Positions 20,401-30,093 of a DNA stretch of 64,000 bases are shown here, one piece after another. The notes under the pieces were generated by a model. That model worked only from the letters and a program-made list of their open reading frames with translations. It had not been told where the DNA came from and ran no database searches. The translations under genes were made by a program, and so were the position numbers. Every line of letters starts with the position of its first letter. The stretch's first letter is position 1. The DNA is from Kluyvera genomosp. 3. GTDB lineage: Bacteria; Pseudomonadota; Gammaproteobacteria; Enterobacterales; Enterobacteriaceae. The stretch spans positions 2,450,645 to 2,514,644 of the forward strand of contig CP022114.1 in NCBI GenBank assembly GCA_002211745.1, read 5' to 3'.

Positions 20401-21044
20401 GGGCATTGGCGGGGCATATCTCTGCGTTTATGGCATGGAGGGCCGGGCGGGTATCAGTTCGTTGGCCGTACGCTGCAAATGTGGAATCGCTATCACGCGG
20501 TTGACGATTTTGGCGGTAAACCGTGGCTGCTGCGCTTCTTCGACCAGATTCGTTTCTACCCGGTTTCTGCCGACGAGTTATTGACGATCCGCCGTGATTT
20601 CCCGCTGGGGCGTTATCCGCTGCGTATTGAACATACCACGCTGAACCTGGCCGACTACCAGCAGTTCCTGGCGGATGAAGCCACGGAAATTGAGGCTTTC
20701 CGTGCCCATCAGCAGGGGCGTTTGATGCAGAGCGCGAGCGCTGGATTGCCAACGGTCAGGCTCATTTTGATAGCAGCGATACGCTGGTAGAAGAGGGCGA
20801 AGATGCACCGTTAAAGGCTGGGCAGGCAAGCATCGACAGTCCGATATCTGGCAACCTGTGGCAGGTGAACGTTGAAATCGGCAACACCGTACGCGAAGGC
20901 GACGTTCTGGTGATCCTCGAGTCGATGAAGATGGAAATTCCGTTAGTGGCCTCGCACGATGGCGTGGTCAGCCAGGTGCGAGTTCAACCGGGTTCATCGG
21001 TGAGAGCGGGTCAGTGCGTGGTGGTGTTGGAAACTGCGGTTTAA
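17450..21044 (+). CDS. Biotin-dependent guanidine/urea carboxylase, about eight frameshifts
   Basis: Large carboxylase of about 1,200 residues that probably carboxylates guanidine with ATP and bicarbonate. Order: biotin carboxylase domain ([33 protein letters not shown]; the ATP-grasp segment TAGGGGIGM, written here as AGGGGIGM), a KipA/KipI-like carboxyltransferase region ([59 protein letters not shown]) and a C-terminal biotinyl domain with ESMKMEIP. Breaks lie near 17812, 18183, 18350, 18515, 18590, 18860, 20440 and 20745; for example CCCGGAAGA should be CCCGGGAAGA. Riboswitch and neighbours favour guanidine over urea as substrate. No allophanate hydrolase gene follows. Confidence 0.9.
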
Positions 21045-21057
21045 TGTCTTGCATGCT

Positions 21058-21095
21058 CTGACGGCTGAGGAGCAGAGAGTCTGTTCAGTCGTCAG
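21058..21095. terminator. Terminator hairpin between convergent operons
   Basis: CTGACGGCTGA (21058-21068) pairs with TCAGTCGTCAG (21085-21095), one G-T pair, 11-bp stem. It lies 13 bases after the carboxylase stop and before the convergent gal cluster. Confidence 0.55.
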
Positions 21096-21132
21096 GGCTT
21101 CACGGTATTTTGTCTACTTTCCGTTCGCTGCG

Positions 21133-22004
21133 TTAAATGTGTTCTTTAAGCAACGCTGTCAGCGCTTTCCAGTTAAACGGCTCAAGCTGCGCATAGGTAA
21201 TTCCTAGCGCGGCCATACGTTCTGGCAGGTGGCGTTGGCTATCGCCGTCGCCTGACTCATCACGCTCTCTCCCGCTGCATCGCGAAGGGTTTTGACCACT
21301 TCTTCCATCTCTTCGCTGCATCGGATGCCATGCTCGGCAACGCGGCTTATCAGGTAGCCGGGAAGGCATCATTCCAGCCCAATGAGGGGAAGCTGGCGTG
21401 GAGTGATGCCAGCACCGCTTCCTCAACGCCGTACTGGTGGGCGGCGAACAGGCATTCGGCGGTAAGCGCTTCCAGTCCTTTGATCATGACGCTGCGGCAC
21501 ATCTTGATTGCCGACACGCTGCCAATATCGTTCCCGCCGTAGCGCGCATGACATCCGAGCGCGGTCAGTAATTCGGCGATGGCTTGCGCCTGTGGGCCCC
21601 GATCAGCAAAGGCGTTCTGAGTGCCCCTGGGGAACTGGCGCCATCACCGCGACATCGACGTAAGTGCCGGGCTTAAAGCATTCGGCAGCCTGCCGCTTGG
21701 TCTGCGGGGCGACGGAGTTAAGGTCAAGAAAATACTGCTTATCCGTCATCAGCAGGGCTGCTTGTGACGCGACATCCAGCGCGGATCCTGCGGTGACGGT
21801 GGAAAAGATGAGTTCGGCATCTGTCAACGCGTCGGCCAGGGAAATTGCTGCCCGCACGCCTCCCTGGCGCGCCTTCATTATCATCGCATCGCGTTCGGGA
21901 CCATTAAACTTGCAATCCCAGACGGTGACCGGGTTCTCCTTTGCCAGTGCATCTGCAAGAATGCCTCCTGCTTCACCATAGCCTATAAATGTTATTGTCG
22001 TCAT
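21133..22004 (-). CDS. NAD(P)-binding dehydrogenase (3-hydroxyisobutyrate dehydrogenase-like), frameshifts
   Basis: About 290 residues. The N-terminal Rossmann fold shows FIGYGEAGGILADAL, followed by IFSTVTAGSALDVA and the substrate-loop region FLDLNSVAPQTKRQAA; the C-terminal half is broken by at least two frame losses (about 21340 and 21620) and belongs to the DUF1932 type. ATG 22004 overlaps the galD stop by one base and has GAGGAG upstream. It is the last gene of the gal cluster; similar dehydrogenases occur with gallate/protocatechuate meta-cleavage genes, but its exact reaction is unknown. Confidence 0.75.
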
Positions 22005-23084
22005 CACAGCTCCTCACGCGGCCATACGCCGGCCGGAATACAAACGTCGCCGGTGAACAGCAGCCGCGCCGTGCGCAGTAGGCCGCAGCCTGTCAGTTGG
22101 CTGTTATCGGCGAGCTGGAGCGCCACGCTGAATTCACCGGTTGGGTGCTCGACGCTCAGTTCTGGATACGCTCAAGACTCGCCAACTCTTGTGCCACTGA
22201 ACCTTCGATAAGACAGGCGCTGGCGACGCTCACCGCGCCGAAAACGCCAATCGAGGTATGGCAGCGGTGCGGAATAAAGGTACGACTGCTGATAGCTCCG
22301 CCGGCGCGCGGTCTGGCAATTAGCGTCATTTTGGGAACCGTGCGTTGCGACACATCGCCCAGATTCATGCGCGGTCCGGCCTGCAGGCGAATAGACTCCA
22401 GCCGCTGCTTCAGCTCATCGTCGGCGTCGAGCTGTTCACGGGTCTCATAACCTGTGCGCCCGAGGTCGCTGGCGCGGACAAGGATCACCGGCATACCATT
22501 ATCGATACAGGTGACATCGATGCCGTCGAAGCGATCGCGAGCCCGTCCGGTCGGGAGCAGCGCGCCGCAGCTTGATCCCGCCACGTCGAGAAAATTGAGC
22601 ACAATTTTACTGGCCGTACCGGGTACGCCATCAATGCGGGTGTCGCCCGCATACTCCACGCCTTCGTTGTCACAGGGCACTTCTGCAACCGCAAGCTGGC
22701 CGGTGTTCTCCATATAGATGCGCACCCGGGTCAGGGGGCGACGCAGTCCACCAGGCCGCGTTCAATGGCAAAAGGTCCAACAGCAGCAAGAATGTTGCCG
22801 CAGTTTTGACCGTAATCGACCACGGCACGATCGACGTTGACCTGGGCAAAAAGATAATCGACATCGGCATCTGGCCGCGCCGAGCGGCGAATAATCGCCA
22901 CCTTACTGGTCAACGGGTCGGCGCCGCCAATACCATCGATTTGACGTGTATCAGGGGAACCCATCGCCGCTAGCAGCACCGCGTCGCGCATTGTGGGTTC
23001 CACCGGTAAATCGTCCGCGAGAAAGCAGGCCACCTTCGAGGTGCCTCCGCGCATCAGTAGGCAGGGAATTCTGCGTTGTGCCAT
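22004..23084 (-). CDS. galD: 4-oxalomesaconate tautomerase GalD, frameshifts
   Basis: PrpF-fold isomerase of about 360 residues that interconverts keto and enol 4-oxalomesaconate in gallate degradation. The start MAQRRIPCLLMRGGTSK is diagnostic, followed by IDGIGGADPLTSKVAI and DYGQNCGNILAAVGPFA, which hold the two family cysteine regions, and ISSRTFIPHRCHTSIGVFGA further on. Breaks near 22740, 22450 and 22140 are consistent with lost single bases. It lies between galC and the dehydrogenase with minimal spacing. Confidence 0.85.
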
Positions 23085-23086
23085 GT

Positions 23087-23796
23087 TTAACTCTCCACGT
23101 CTTCGGCGCTATCGTAATAACGCAGCCCTTTCTCGGCGAGGCGCGGGCGCATTGCGTAGATATCCAGCCCCAGTTCGCCGCTCCCCATCCGCCCTCGTTT
23201 CGCTTCTTCGTTTGCTATTCGGGTTTCGGCTTTTACCAGCACCTCGCGGGCAAGCCCGTGCGGAATGACCACCACGCCGTCGTCGTCGGCGACAATCACA
23301 TCCCCGGTGTTACCAGCTGGCCTGCACAGATAATCGGGACGTTAACCGAGCCCAGCGTCTCTTTCACCGTACCCTGGGCGTAAACCTGCCGGGACCAGAC
23401 GGCAAAGCCCATCTCGCGGAGGGTATGCGAATCACGGATGCCGATATCACCCACCAGGCCCACGACGCCGCGCGACTGTAACGACGTGGCCAGCAGGTCG
23501 CCAAAAAAACCATCCCGCAGGGTGAAGTAGGGCTACCACGAGGATATCGCCCGGACGGCACTGCTCGACGGCAACGTGGAACATCCAGTTGTCGCCGGGC
23601 GTGACCAGCACGGTGACCGCGTTTCCGGCACGGCATATGCCCTGTTGTATTGGCCTGATGTGCGGGCCATAAGCCCCTGTCGGTCATAAGCTTCGTGAAG
23701 CGTAGCTACACCCGCCGCGCTGAACTGACGCAGGGCGGTGTTGTCGTGGCGGGGAAGGGAGCGGATGACAATGCCTTTACGGTTAAGCAGGTTCAT
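23087..23796 (-). CDS. galC: 4-carboxy-4-hydroxy-2-oxoadipate aldolase GalC (HMG/CHA aldolase), frameshifts
   Basis: RraA-like class II aldolase, about 236 residues, that would cleave 4-carboxy-4-hydroxy-2-oxoadipate to pyruvate and oxaloacetate. Readable segments are [66 protein letters not shown] and [19 protein letters not shown], together covering the whole family. At least three base losses occur between 23300 and 23660. ATG 23796 overlaps the galB stop. Confidence 0.82.
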
Positions 23797-24383
23797 GCAA
23801 GGTTCTCCGTCACACGAGGGAAGATGCTCTGGAAAGCTTCGGCATGAACGATGTCACGTGCGGCGGTGATGCCGATATTACGTTTAGCCTGCACGCCCCG
23901 CTGGAGCGCCACGCGAGTATAGTATTCCCACAGGTGCTCCTGGCCTGCATGCACTGGATTGCCTGATACTTTTTGTCCCAGACGCGGGTGATATCCAGCA
24001 GAACGTCCGGCTTCCAACTGCACTGCTCAGGCTGATGCGGCTCAAAGCAATAGACTGGCGGCGCCTGTACGACAGGTTCACCAGGGCGGTATCCTTCGGC
24101 CTGGGCGATAATGCGGGCTTCCTGCGCCAGGTTCGACGCCATCGGATGATCGTAGTTATAGGATCCTGCATGGAGTGGGTCAGAACAAAGTGTGGTTGCA
24201 CTCGACGATAAACATCCGCCAGGCGGAACAGTGTCTCTTTGTCGGCACGCAGCGGATAGTCACCAATATCAAAAAACTCCACGCTGGCCCGAGAATGTTG
24301 GCAGCAGCCTGCGCTTCTTCCCGACGATGATGTTTTACCGTTTCTTCAGTCATATTGCCTTTGCGCCACAGTTTAGCGGACTC
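23793..24383 (-). pseudogene. galB: 4-oxalomesaconate hydratase GalB lacking its N terminus
   Basis: LmbE/PIG-L-like hydratase. From residue ~55 onward it matches well: [100 protein letters not shown]. Roughly the first 50 residues, which hold the SAH-type metal motif of the family, are absent; the sequence immediately upstream is galA. This is missing sequence rather than a lost base, so I call it a pseudogene. Additional small frame breaks near 24290, 24135 and 23960 look like sequencing losses. Confidence 0.75.
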
Positions 24384-24922
24384 CGGCAGGTTATCAACAC
24401 CAGCCAGTTGCAGCGCCATATGCTGGCGGTGGCGGCCAGGGTGTCCACCGGCGGCGTGCGGCGTTATTTTCCAGAATCAGCGTGGCAATGCCGGTCATTG
24501 AGGGCAGGTAGTAATCACGCCAGGTCTCAGTGGCATTGGCCGAAAGGGCGCCACGCATCACCAGCCACATAATAACCTCTGAGCCTTCCATGCCGCCAGC
24601 GTCGCATATTCACTGATGGTCATTTCGGTGAGTTTTTCCGGGTCGTTAACGAGCATGTCGACAAACTGCGCGTCCCAGTCGGTATTGTTGAATCCGCAGC
24701 GTTCCCCGTGAACCTGGTGCGACAGCCCGCCGGTGGCGACAATCGCCACGTCAATATCCTCCGGATAGCTTTCGATGGCACGACGTAATGCCTGGCCCAG
24801 CTTATAGCAACGTTTTGCGCTCGGCACAGGGAATTGCAGTACGCCGATTTGCAGCGGGATCACGCGGGTTGGCCATCCCTCTTCTTGCTGCCAGGGCAGA
24901 AGCGCCGACAGGGGGAAAACAA
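24384..24922 (-). pseudogene. galA: Gallate dioxygenase GalA fragment, truncated at both ends
   Basis: Central part of an extradiol LigB-type dioxygenase: FPLSALLPWQQEEGWPTRVI, VLQFPVPSAKRCYKLGQALR, VATGGLSHQVHGERCGFN and GALSANATETWRDYY. The N-terminal ~130 residues with the first iron ligands are gone: homology stops abruptly near 24915. The LigA-like C-terminal domain is also gone: RQHMALQLAGVDNLP runs straight into galB's ESAKLWRKG. A frame break near 24455 is probably technical; the two truncations are not. Ring cleavage by this copy is very unlikely. Confidence 0.75.
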
Positions 24923-25295
24923 TCCGACGAATTGTGTCTGGTTCGAAAAACCAGGCACAGGTATGAGTTCTATTTATAATGTGATGGATCTGGCGAAAAC
25001 CAGGGGGTTGTGAGGACAAGCAGAACAGAATGCGGGGACAGGTGGTTGGCTATAGTGATGAAGAACGACTGGCTGTAGATTACCTTTAATTTAACATAAT
25101 ATACATTATGCGCACCAACATGAAGTCAGGCAGAATCCAGCATTTTGTGGTTATGATTATCTTGCTCACCGCGCCGCTCAAATCCTCGCCATACTGCGTT
25201 GGCATCACCAAATCTGAACCCGCCATTGCCTCATTACCCCTGATGTATAAATTAACGATATGTCCGCATTGTTCACGGTATCTTCAGGAGGAAGT
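24923..25295. other. Gene-free stretch upstream of the VOC gene
   Basis: 373 bp, AT-rich in 25075-25110 (AATATACATT region), containing the break point of galA and probably the promoter for the VOC-family gene. I see no credible coding sequence or RNA motif. Confidence 0.45.
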
Positions 25296-25738
25296 ATGGT
25301 TCCCGGTTTACCCGCTCTGAATGTTTTGTTTGTCGCCGGCTTTGGTCCTGTCACCCGCGATACACAAAGCAGCAAATCATTTTACGTCGACGCGCTTAAC
25401 CTGCCGTTAAAACATATGGACGGCAATGGCGATTATCTGCTGACGGATGTTGATGAACTAAACGGCGTAAAACATTTCGCACTGTGGCCCTTATCCCAGG
25501 CGGCTCAATCCTGCTTTGGCTCGGCAATATGGCCAGAGGATATTCCTGTGCCTCAAGGCTGGATTGAATTTGAAGTCGAGAATATCGATATCGCGACTGA
25601 TGTTCTACAACGCCAGGGTTATCGCCTGTTAGTCGCAAATCGTAAAGAGCCCTGGGGCCAGACGGTAACCCGAATGCTCAGCCCTGAGGCTTATTGGCCG
25701 GTGTAACAATTACTCCATGGCTACGCGAGAACCGCTGA
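25296..25738 (+). CDS. VOC (glyoxalase/bleomycin-resistance) family protein, frameshift near the end
   Basis: Single-domain VOC protein of about 147 residues. The beta-alpha-beta pattern appears in NVLFVAGFGPVTRDTQSSKS, then FYVDALNLPLKHMDGNGDY and GWIEFEVENIDIATDVLQRQ. ATG 25296 follows AGGAGGAAGT, a strong ribosome binding site that rules out earlier starts. Restoring one G near 25697 (CCTGAGGGCTTATTG) extends the protein to the TGA at 25736 with GLLAGVTITPWLREN. Ligand unknown. Confidence 0.8.
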
Positions 25739-25836
25739 ACGCTGCGGATTACAATTGCTGCGTAATTGAGCCACCGTGCTTTTCATGTCCGTATTTAAAG
25801 TCCAAACATAGCTTAATATTCGACAGCGCAATGGCG

Positions 25837-26545
25837 TTATTTCAGCTTCACATTAAAGAAATGGAACAGCGCCTGTTCTCCGGGGCCGGTAAAACGCACC
25901 TCCCGATAACCCGGTACACGTTCAATCCAGCCATTTTGTTCGAAGGCCTTCAGCAGCGCTGCCCGGCGTTACCGCCAAGATGCATCCGTCGTTCGCTCCA
26001 GTCCAGACAGCCACAGGCTTCTTTTCGTTTGGAACGAGGCGCCAGCACCGCGCCTGTCTCGGCAAATCGAGTGATTCCGGTCGCGGATAATGACTCCTTT
26101 TCGGGGATAAACCAGCCCGCTTCCGTCATAAACCCATATAGCTCGACCGCGATTTCTCCCGCCAAATGATCGTAGCATGTCCGCGCTTTACGCAGATGAA
26201 CAGGTGCACTGGTTTTGACCTGCGGCGTCCTTGCCATCGACACGCCCATCAACGTTTCCAGCAGCGAGGCGATTCCTCGCCCTGCTAACCGGTAATAACG
26301 ATGTCGCCCTGAGACAGGCAACTAATTAGCTGACCGCTCAATAGCTTATTCAGATGTGCGCTGGCGGTTGATGGCGCAATATCCGCCACCGCGCTCAGCT
26401 CCGTTGCTGTCCACGCCCGCCCATCCATCAAAGCGCAAAGCATGCTAACCCGTGAGGGATCCGCGATGGCGGCTGCCACCTCCGCCATCGCATGTTGCAG
26501 AACTTCGCCATCATCGAGTTCCTGCTTTGCTTCAAGCAACTTCAT
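25837..26545 (-). CDS. ArsR-family winged-helix regulator, two frameshifts
   Basis: About 236 residues. The N-terminal ArsR winged helix is clear: ADPSRVSMLCALMDGRAWTA then ELSAVADIAPSTASAHLNKL; the C-terminal part (MARTPQVKTSAPVHLRKA, RTCYDHLAGEIAVELYGF) forms a second domain seen in long ArsR-like regulators. Breaks near 26288 and 25965 each need one base, after which the protein ends at 25837 with FFNVKLK. It starts seven bases after the ACT-domain gene and probably regulates the three-gene operon it belongs to. Confidence 0.78.
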
Positions 26546-26552
26546 GACAAAT

Positions 26553-26933
26553 TCACACTCCAGGGTTTTGTGATACTGTCTGCCAGTTGTTATTATCGGT
26601 CAGTAGAATCAAGTGGTTATCATGGTCGCTGTACTGTATGAGGATGTTAATACCCTGCTCAGCCAACACGCGAGCGATTTCACCTAATTCACCGGGTCGT
26701 TCTTGTTTGAGTTGACGAATCAATGGCTCGGTAACGCTAACAACCTGAATCCCGGCATCGCACAGAACCTGTTGCGCCCGTTCGCCCTCTGAGACCAGAA
26801 AATGAGCATGCGCTACCTTGCCTGCGGTAAAAACGCCGCCGCCTTCCAGGCCTATACCGTTCTGCCCCAGAGTAGTACCTAATTTTGCCAGTTCTCCCGG
26901 GCAAGCACGCAAAATAACATGAATATCATACAT
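26553..26933 (-). CDS. Tandem ACT-domain protein
   Basis: 126 residues. Two ACT-like repeats: [20 protein letters not shown] and, from about residue 70, [20 protein letters not shown] followed by [21 protein letters not shown] domains bind amino acids or similar small ligands. ATG 26933 overlaps the stop of the preceding gene (ATGTATGA). It may be the sensor of the operon; no catalytic domain is present. Confidence 0.75.
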   Translation of the reverse strand: MYDIHVILRACPGELAKLGTTLGQNGIGLEGGGVFTAGKVAHAHFLVSEGERAQQVLCDAGIQVVSVTEPLIRQLKQERPGELGEIARVLAEQGINILIQYSDHDNHLILLTDNNNWQTVSQNPGV

Positions 26934-27251
26934 GATGCGCGTGCCCTCGTTGATCGGATGAATATTCCCGAATGACCTGTGCGACACGAATACGATAGTC
27001 ACTGAAGAGGGTCTGCTTTCCTTCCTGTTGCGCGGCCGCATGTAATGCATTTTGCTTCCATTCCCGTACAGACTCTTCATCTTCCCACCAGGATAACGAC
27101 AAAATTTTGCCTTCTGTCGATAAACTTTGAAATCTCTCAATGGCAATAAATCCGGGGTCTTTTCCAGTTCTGACCGCAGTTCGGCAGCCAGCGCCAGGTA
27201 TCGGCTCTGGTGGGCGGCTACGGCTTGTGCTTCAAACAGTACGGCAATCAT
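26926..27251 (-). CDS. ABM-family monooxygenase-like protein, one frameshift
   Basis: Antibiotic-biosynthesis-monooxygenase-fold protein of about 108 residues: [20 protein letters not shown] is followed after the break by [20 protein letters not shown] and [14 protein letters not shown]. One G is lost near 27150 (CCCCGGATTTATT should read CCCCGGGATTTATT). AGGAGG precedes ATG 27251. It is the first gene of an operon with the ACT and ArsR genes and divergent from the Nudix gene. Reading the sequence uncorrected would wrongly fuse it to the ACT protein. Confidence 0.75.
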
Positions 27252-27410
27252 CACAACCTCCTACATATATTGAGGTGGCCACTGTAGCGTTTGAAAACGT
27301 TGAATACTTCGATAGCCAACGAAATGTGTCAGCCGTGTCAAATGCATGAATCATCTTGATAATGCACGAATGTGCCGTATATGATGGTTTTTCAACAATG
27401 GAGAAACCCT

Positions 27411-27993
27411 GTGCACGAAAAAAACGCAAAAATACGCATTATCAAGACAGACACCCTCTCAGATGACTGGTATGTGCTAAAAAAATATACTTTTGAGCTA
27501 CAGCGGCAGAACGGCGAATGGCAGCGGCAAAGTCGCGAAGTCTATGACCGTGGTAACGGCGCGACGATCCTGCTCTACAACCGCGAACGTCGGACGGTAA
27601 TTCTCACCCGCCAGTTCCGTTTTCCAACCTACATGAACGGCTATCCAGGGTATTTAATCGAGACGGCAGCGGGATTGCTGGACAATATGGATGCGGAAAG
27701 CCGTATTAAGGCGGAAGCCGAAGAAGAAACCGGTTTTCGCCTTGCCAACGTGCAGAAGGTTTTAGAGGCCTTTATGAGCCGGGCTCCGTGACTGAAAAAC
27801 TGCATTTTTTTATTGCGGAGTATACCGCTCGGATAAAGTGAGCACCGGCGGCGGCCTGGCAGCGGAAGGCGAAGATATTGAAGTACTGGAGATGGCCTTC
27901 GATGAAGCATTGGCCGCCATTGATAGCGGCGCAATTGTTGATGGCAAAACGATTATGCTGCTCTATTACGTGGCGCACAAAGGCATTCTCTAA
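27411..27993 (+). CDS. NudK-like Nudix hydrolase (GDP-mannose pyrophosphatase family), two frameshifts
   Basis: About 194 residues, similar to E. coli NudK (GDP-mannose hydrolysis). SREVYDRGNGATILLYNRE, RQFRFPTYMNG, the Nudix helix from GLLDNMDAESRIKAEAEEET, and EAFMSPGSVTEKLHFFIAEY are present. In the Nudix box the first glutamate is aspartate and the usual arginine is alanine. GTG 27411 follows GGAG and is preferred to the ATG upstream. Breaks near 27778 and 27832 each need one base. The stop lies four bases from the convergent LysR gene. Confidence 0.8.
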
Positions 27994-27997
27994 GCCA

Positions 27998-28893
27998 TTA
28001 ACGCAGGCAGCCCAGCAACCCTTCCAGCCATTGGGCAAACACCCTCACCTTATGCGATAAATGGCGATGAGGGTAAAGCAGCGACAGTTTTCGCGACGGG
28101 CACGGGAAGTCTGGCAGCACCTCCACCAATTGGCCGCTGTCGATATACGGCTGTAAGAAGAAATTCATCCCTGAAGCAGGCCAAGCCCGGCGAGGCCTGC
28201 CGCAATGTACACTTCTGAGTTATCGAGGATCAGTTTGCCCGGCAAGGTGATCTCTTCGATACCAGCGGGTGTCACAAAGTGCCAGGGAATGACTTCGCGG
28301 TCGTTGCTGATAATCCAGTTCACGGCATGATGATGCTGAAGATCGGCAAGGGTTTCTGGCGTGCCGTATTGCGCGAGGTAGTGCGGGCTGGCGCAGGTCA
28401 TTCTTTTCACGGTTCCCAATGGGCGAGCCACATAGTCTCCGTCATCTAGCTCTCCTACACGTAGCACACAGTCAAGACCGTCACGCAGCATGTCGCGACG
28501 CACGTCGCTACTGCTCAGGATAATCTCGAGATCCGGGTGAACTTGATAGAACTCCTGCAGTTTAGGTACGACGACCAGGCGAGCAAAGGCAATGGGCATA
28601 TCAACGCGCAACTGACCATGTAGCGGCCGGTCCGGTGAAAAGGATTCCAGTAAATCATCGGCCTGGGACAGCAGTGGCTTACTGCGCCGGTAAAACTCTT
28701 CGCCTTCCGGCGTCAGATAGATGCGGCGCGTGGTACGTTGCAGCAGCCGCACCCCACTATGTTGTTCCAGCTGTTGTACCGCTCTGGTCACGGCGGGACG
28801 ATGAATTTGCAGGTTTTCCGCGGCCTGAGTGAAACTGCCGGAATCGATGATTTCGATAAATATTTTAATATTTTCAAATAGATTCATCTGCAT
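27998..28893 (-). CDS. LysR-family transcriptional regulator, one frameshift
   Basis: About 298 residues with an N-terminal helix-turn-helix (FTQAAENLQIHRPAVTRAVQ) and a substrate-binding domain (GQLRVDMPIAFARLVVVPKL). The start at 28893 (MQMNLFENIK) follows GGGGTG at good spacing. One base is lost near 28165 (LLQG continuing to MNFFLQPYIDSGQ). It is divergent from the nitronate monooxygenase gene, 142 bp apart, and probably controls it. Confidence 0.85.
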
Positions 28894-29035
28894 AGTACAC
28901 ACCCCTTTTCTCTCATCGCCCCATTGTTACTGATTTAATAATAGTGATGAACATTTTTCACTATTTTTCTGAATAATAAACCTCTCTACACTGCCTTATT
29001 CCAGCGAATTCGCGCTGTAACAAGGAAATAACATC

Positions 29036-30006
29036 ATGAAAAATAACCGTATATGTCAGATTTTAGGAATCGAAAAGCCGGTCATTCAGGCCCTCTTTCC
29101 TGGTTGACCGATGCGCGTCTGGTCGCTGCTGTCAGTAATGCCGGGGCCTTGGTGTGCTGGGCCAAATGCCGGGTTGACCGCTGAGACCGCCGTCTCAACG
29201 CCGGAAGAAACCGCAGAGAAAATGCGCGAAGAGATTCGCAAAACCAAAAAACTGACCGAAAAACCGTTCGCCGTAAACCTGATCCCTCAGCGGAGAATGA
29301 TATCTGGACACCGGGAATCCTACAGGTGATCAAAGAAGAAGCGGTAAAAGCCGTGGTTTATACTGGCTACAGCGACGGTGCGATTATTCCTGAATTGTTT
29401 GATGAGCTGAAAGCGGCCGGTATCGTCATTATCTATCGCGACATTAACCCGACGCCCGCCAACAGCCGCGCAGCGGAGCATGCCGGCGCCGATATGATTG
29501 TCGCCACCGGTTTTGATGAAGGTGGCACTCTGCCAGGTACCGCACTGGGACGTTCTCTATTGTCCGTTGATTGTCGATGCCGTGGAAAACGTTCCGGTTC
29601 TTGCCGCCGGCGGTATCGTTGATAAACGTACGGCCAAAGCCGCCTATGCGCTGGGCGCTGAAGGATATTCGCGGGTTCCGTGTTCATCAGCACCGTGGAA
29701 AACCGTGTGCCGCAGTCAGTTAAAGAGAAAATTGTCGCGGCGAACGGCCTTGATTTACGTTTGTTCCGCACCCTGCCCGACTACTATCGCTCGCTGCCTG
29801 GGAAGTTGGCAGAGAAACTGGTCGCACTCGATAAAGCAGGCGCCAGTAAAGAAGAGTTAGCCAGCGTGATGGGCGGCCTGCGTGGGTTACGCCTTGGTAT
29901 GCTGGAAGGCAACACCGATGAAGGCTATATCTCACTGGGTACCGGTATTGGCGGTATCAAACAGATTCTCAGCGTCGCTGAAGTGGTCGAACAATTATCG
30001 GCATAA
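29036..30006 (+). CDS. Nitronate monooxygenase / 2-nitropropane dioxygenase-like flavoenzyme, about five frameshifts
   Basis: FMN TIM-barrel oxidoreductase of about 325 residues: GIEKPVIQGPLSWLTD, NAGGLGVLGPNAG, AGADMIVATGFDEGG, VPVLAAGGIVDKRTAKAAYA and ALGAEG precede a C-terminal tail to 30006. This order is typical of class I/II nitronate monooxygenases; other NAD(P)H-flavin reductases share the fold. ATG 29036 follows AAGGAAATAACATC. Base losses near 29085, 29148, 29292, 29560 and 29670. Divergent from a LysR gene. Confidence 0.8.
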
Positions 30007-30012
30007 CATAAC

Positions 30013-30034
30013 AAGGGCAGCCTGCGCTGCCCTT
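30013..30034 (+). terminator. Rho-independent terminator
   Basis: AAGGGCAG-CCTGCG-CTGCCCTT, perfect 8-bp stem, seven bases after the flavoenzyme stop, followed by TGAGTT. Confidence 0.65.
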
Positions 30035-30093
30035 TGAGTTAGGGACAAAACATTTACCGCGGCTATTCTCCACAGCATCCACGCATTGGCTGC

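Noticed and set aside
17450-20790. Programmed frameshifting in the carboxylase
   Set aside because: Eight breaks without slippery sites, each fixed by one base in a short run, and the same pattern occurs in unrelated genes.
25108-25320. 70-codon frame before the VOC gene
   Set aside because: It overlaps the strong ribosome binding site and start of the VOC gene in another frame and looks non-coding.
26553-27254. A single 233-residue protein joining an ABM-like start to an ACT domain
   Set aside because: The middle part is out of frame for both families; restoring one G near 27150 gives two separate genes with overlapping ATG/TGA and sensible lengths.
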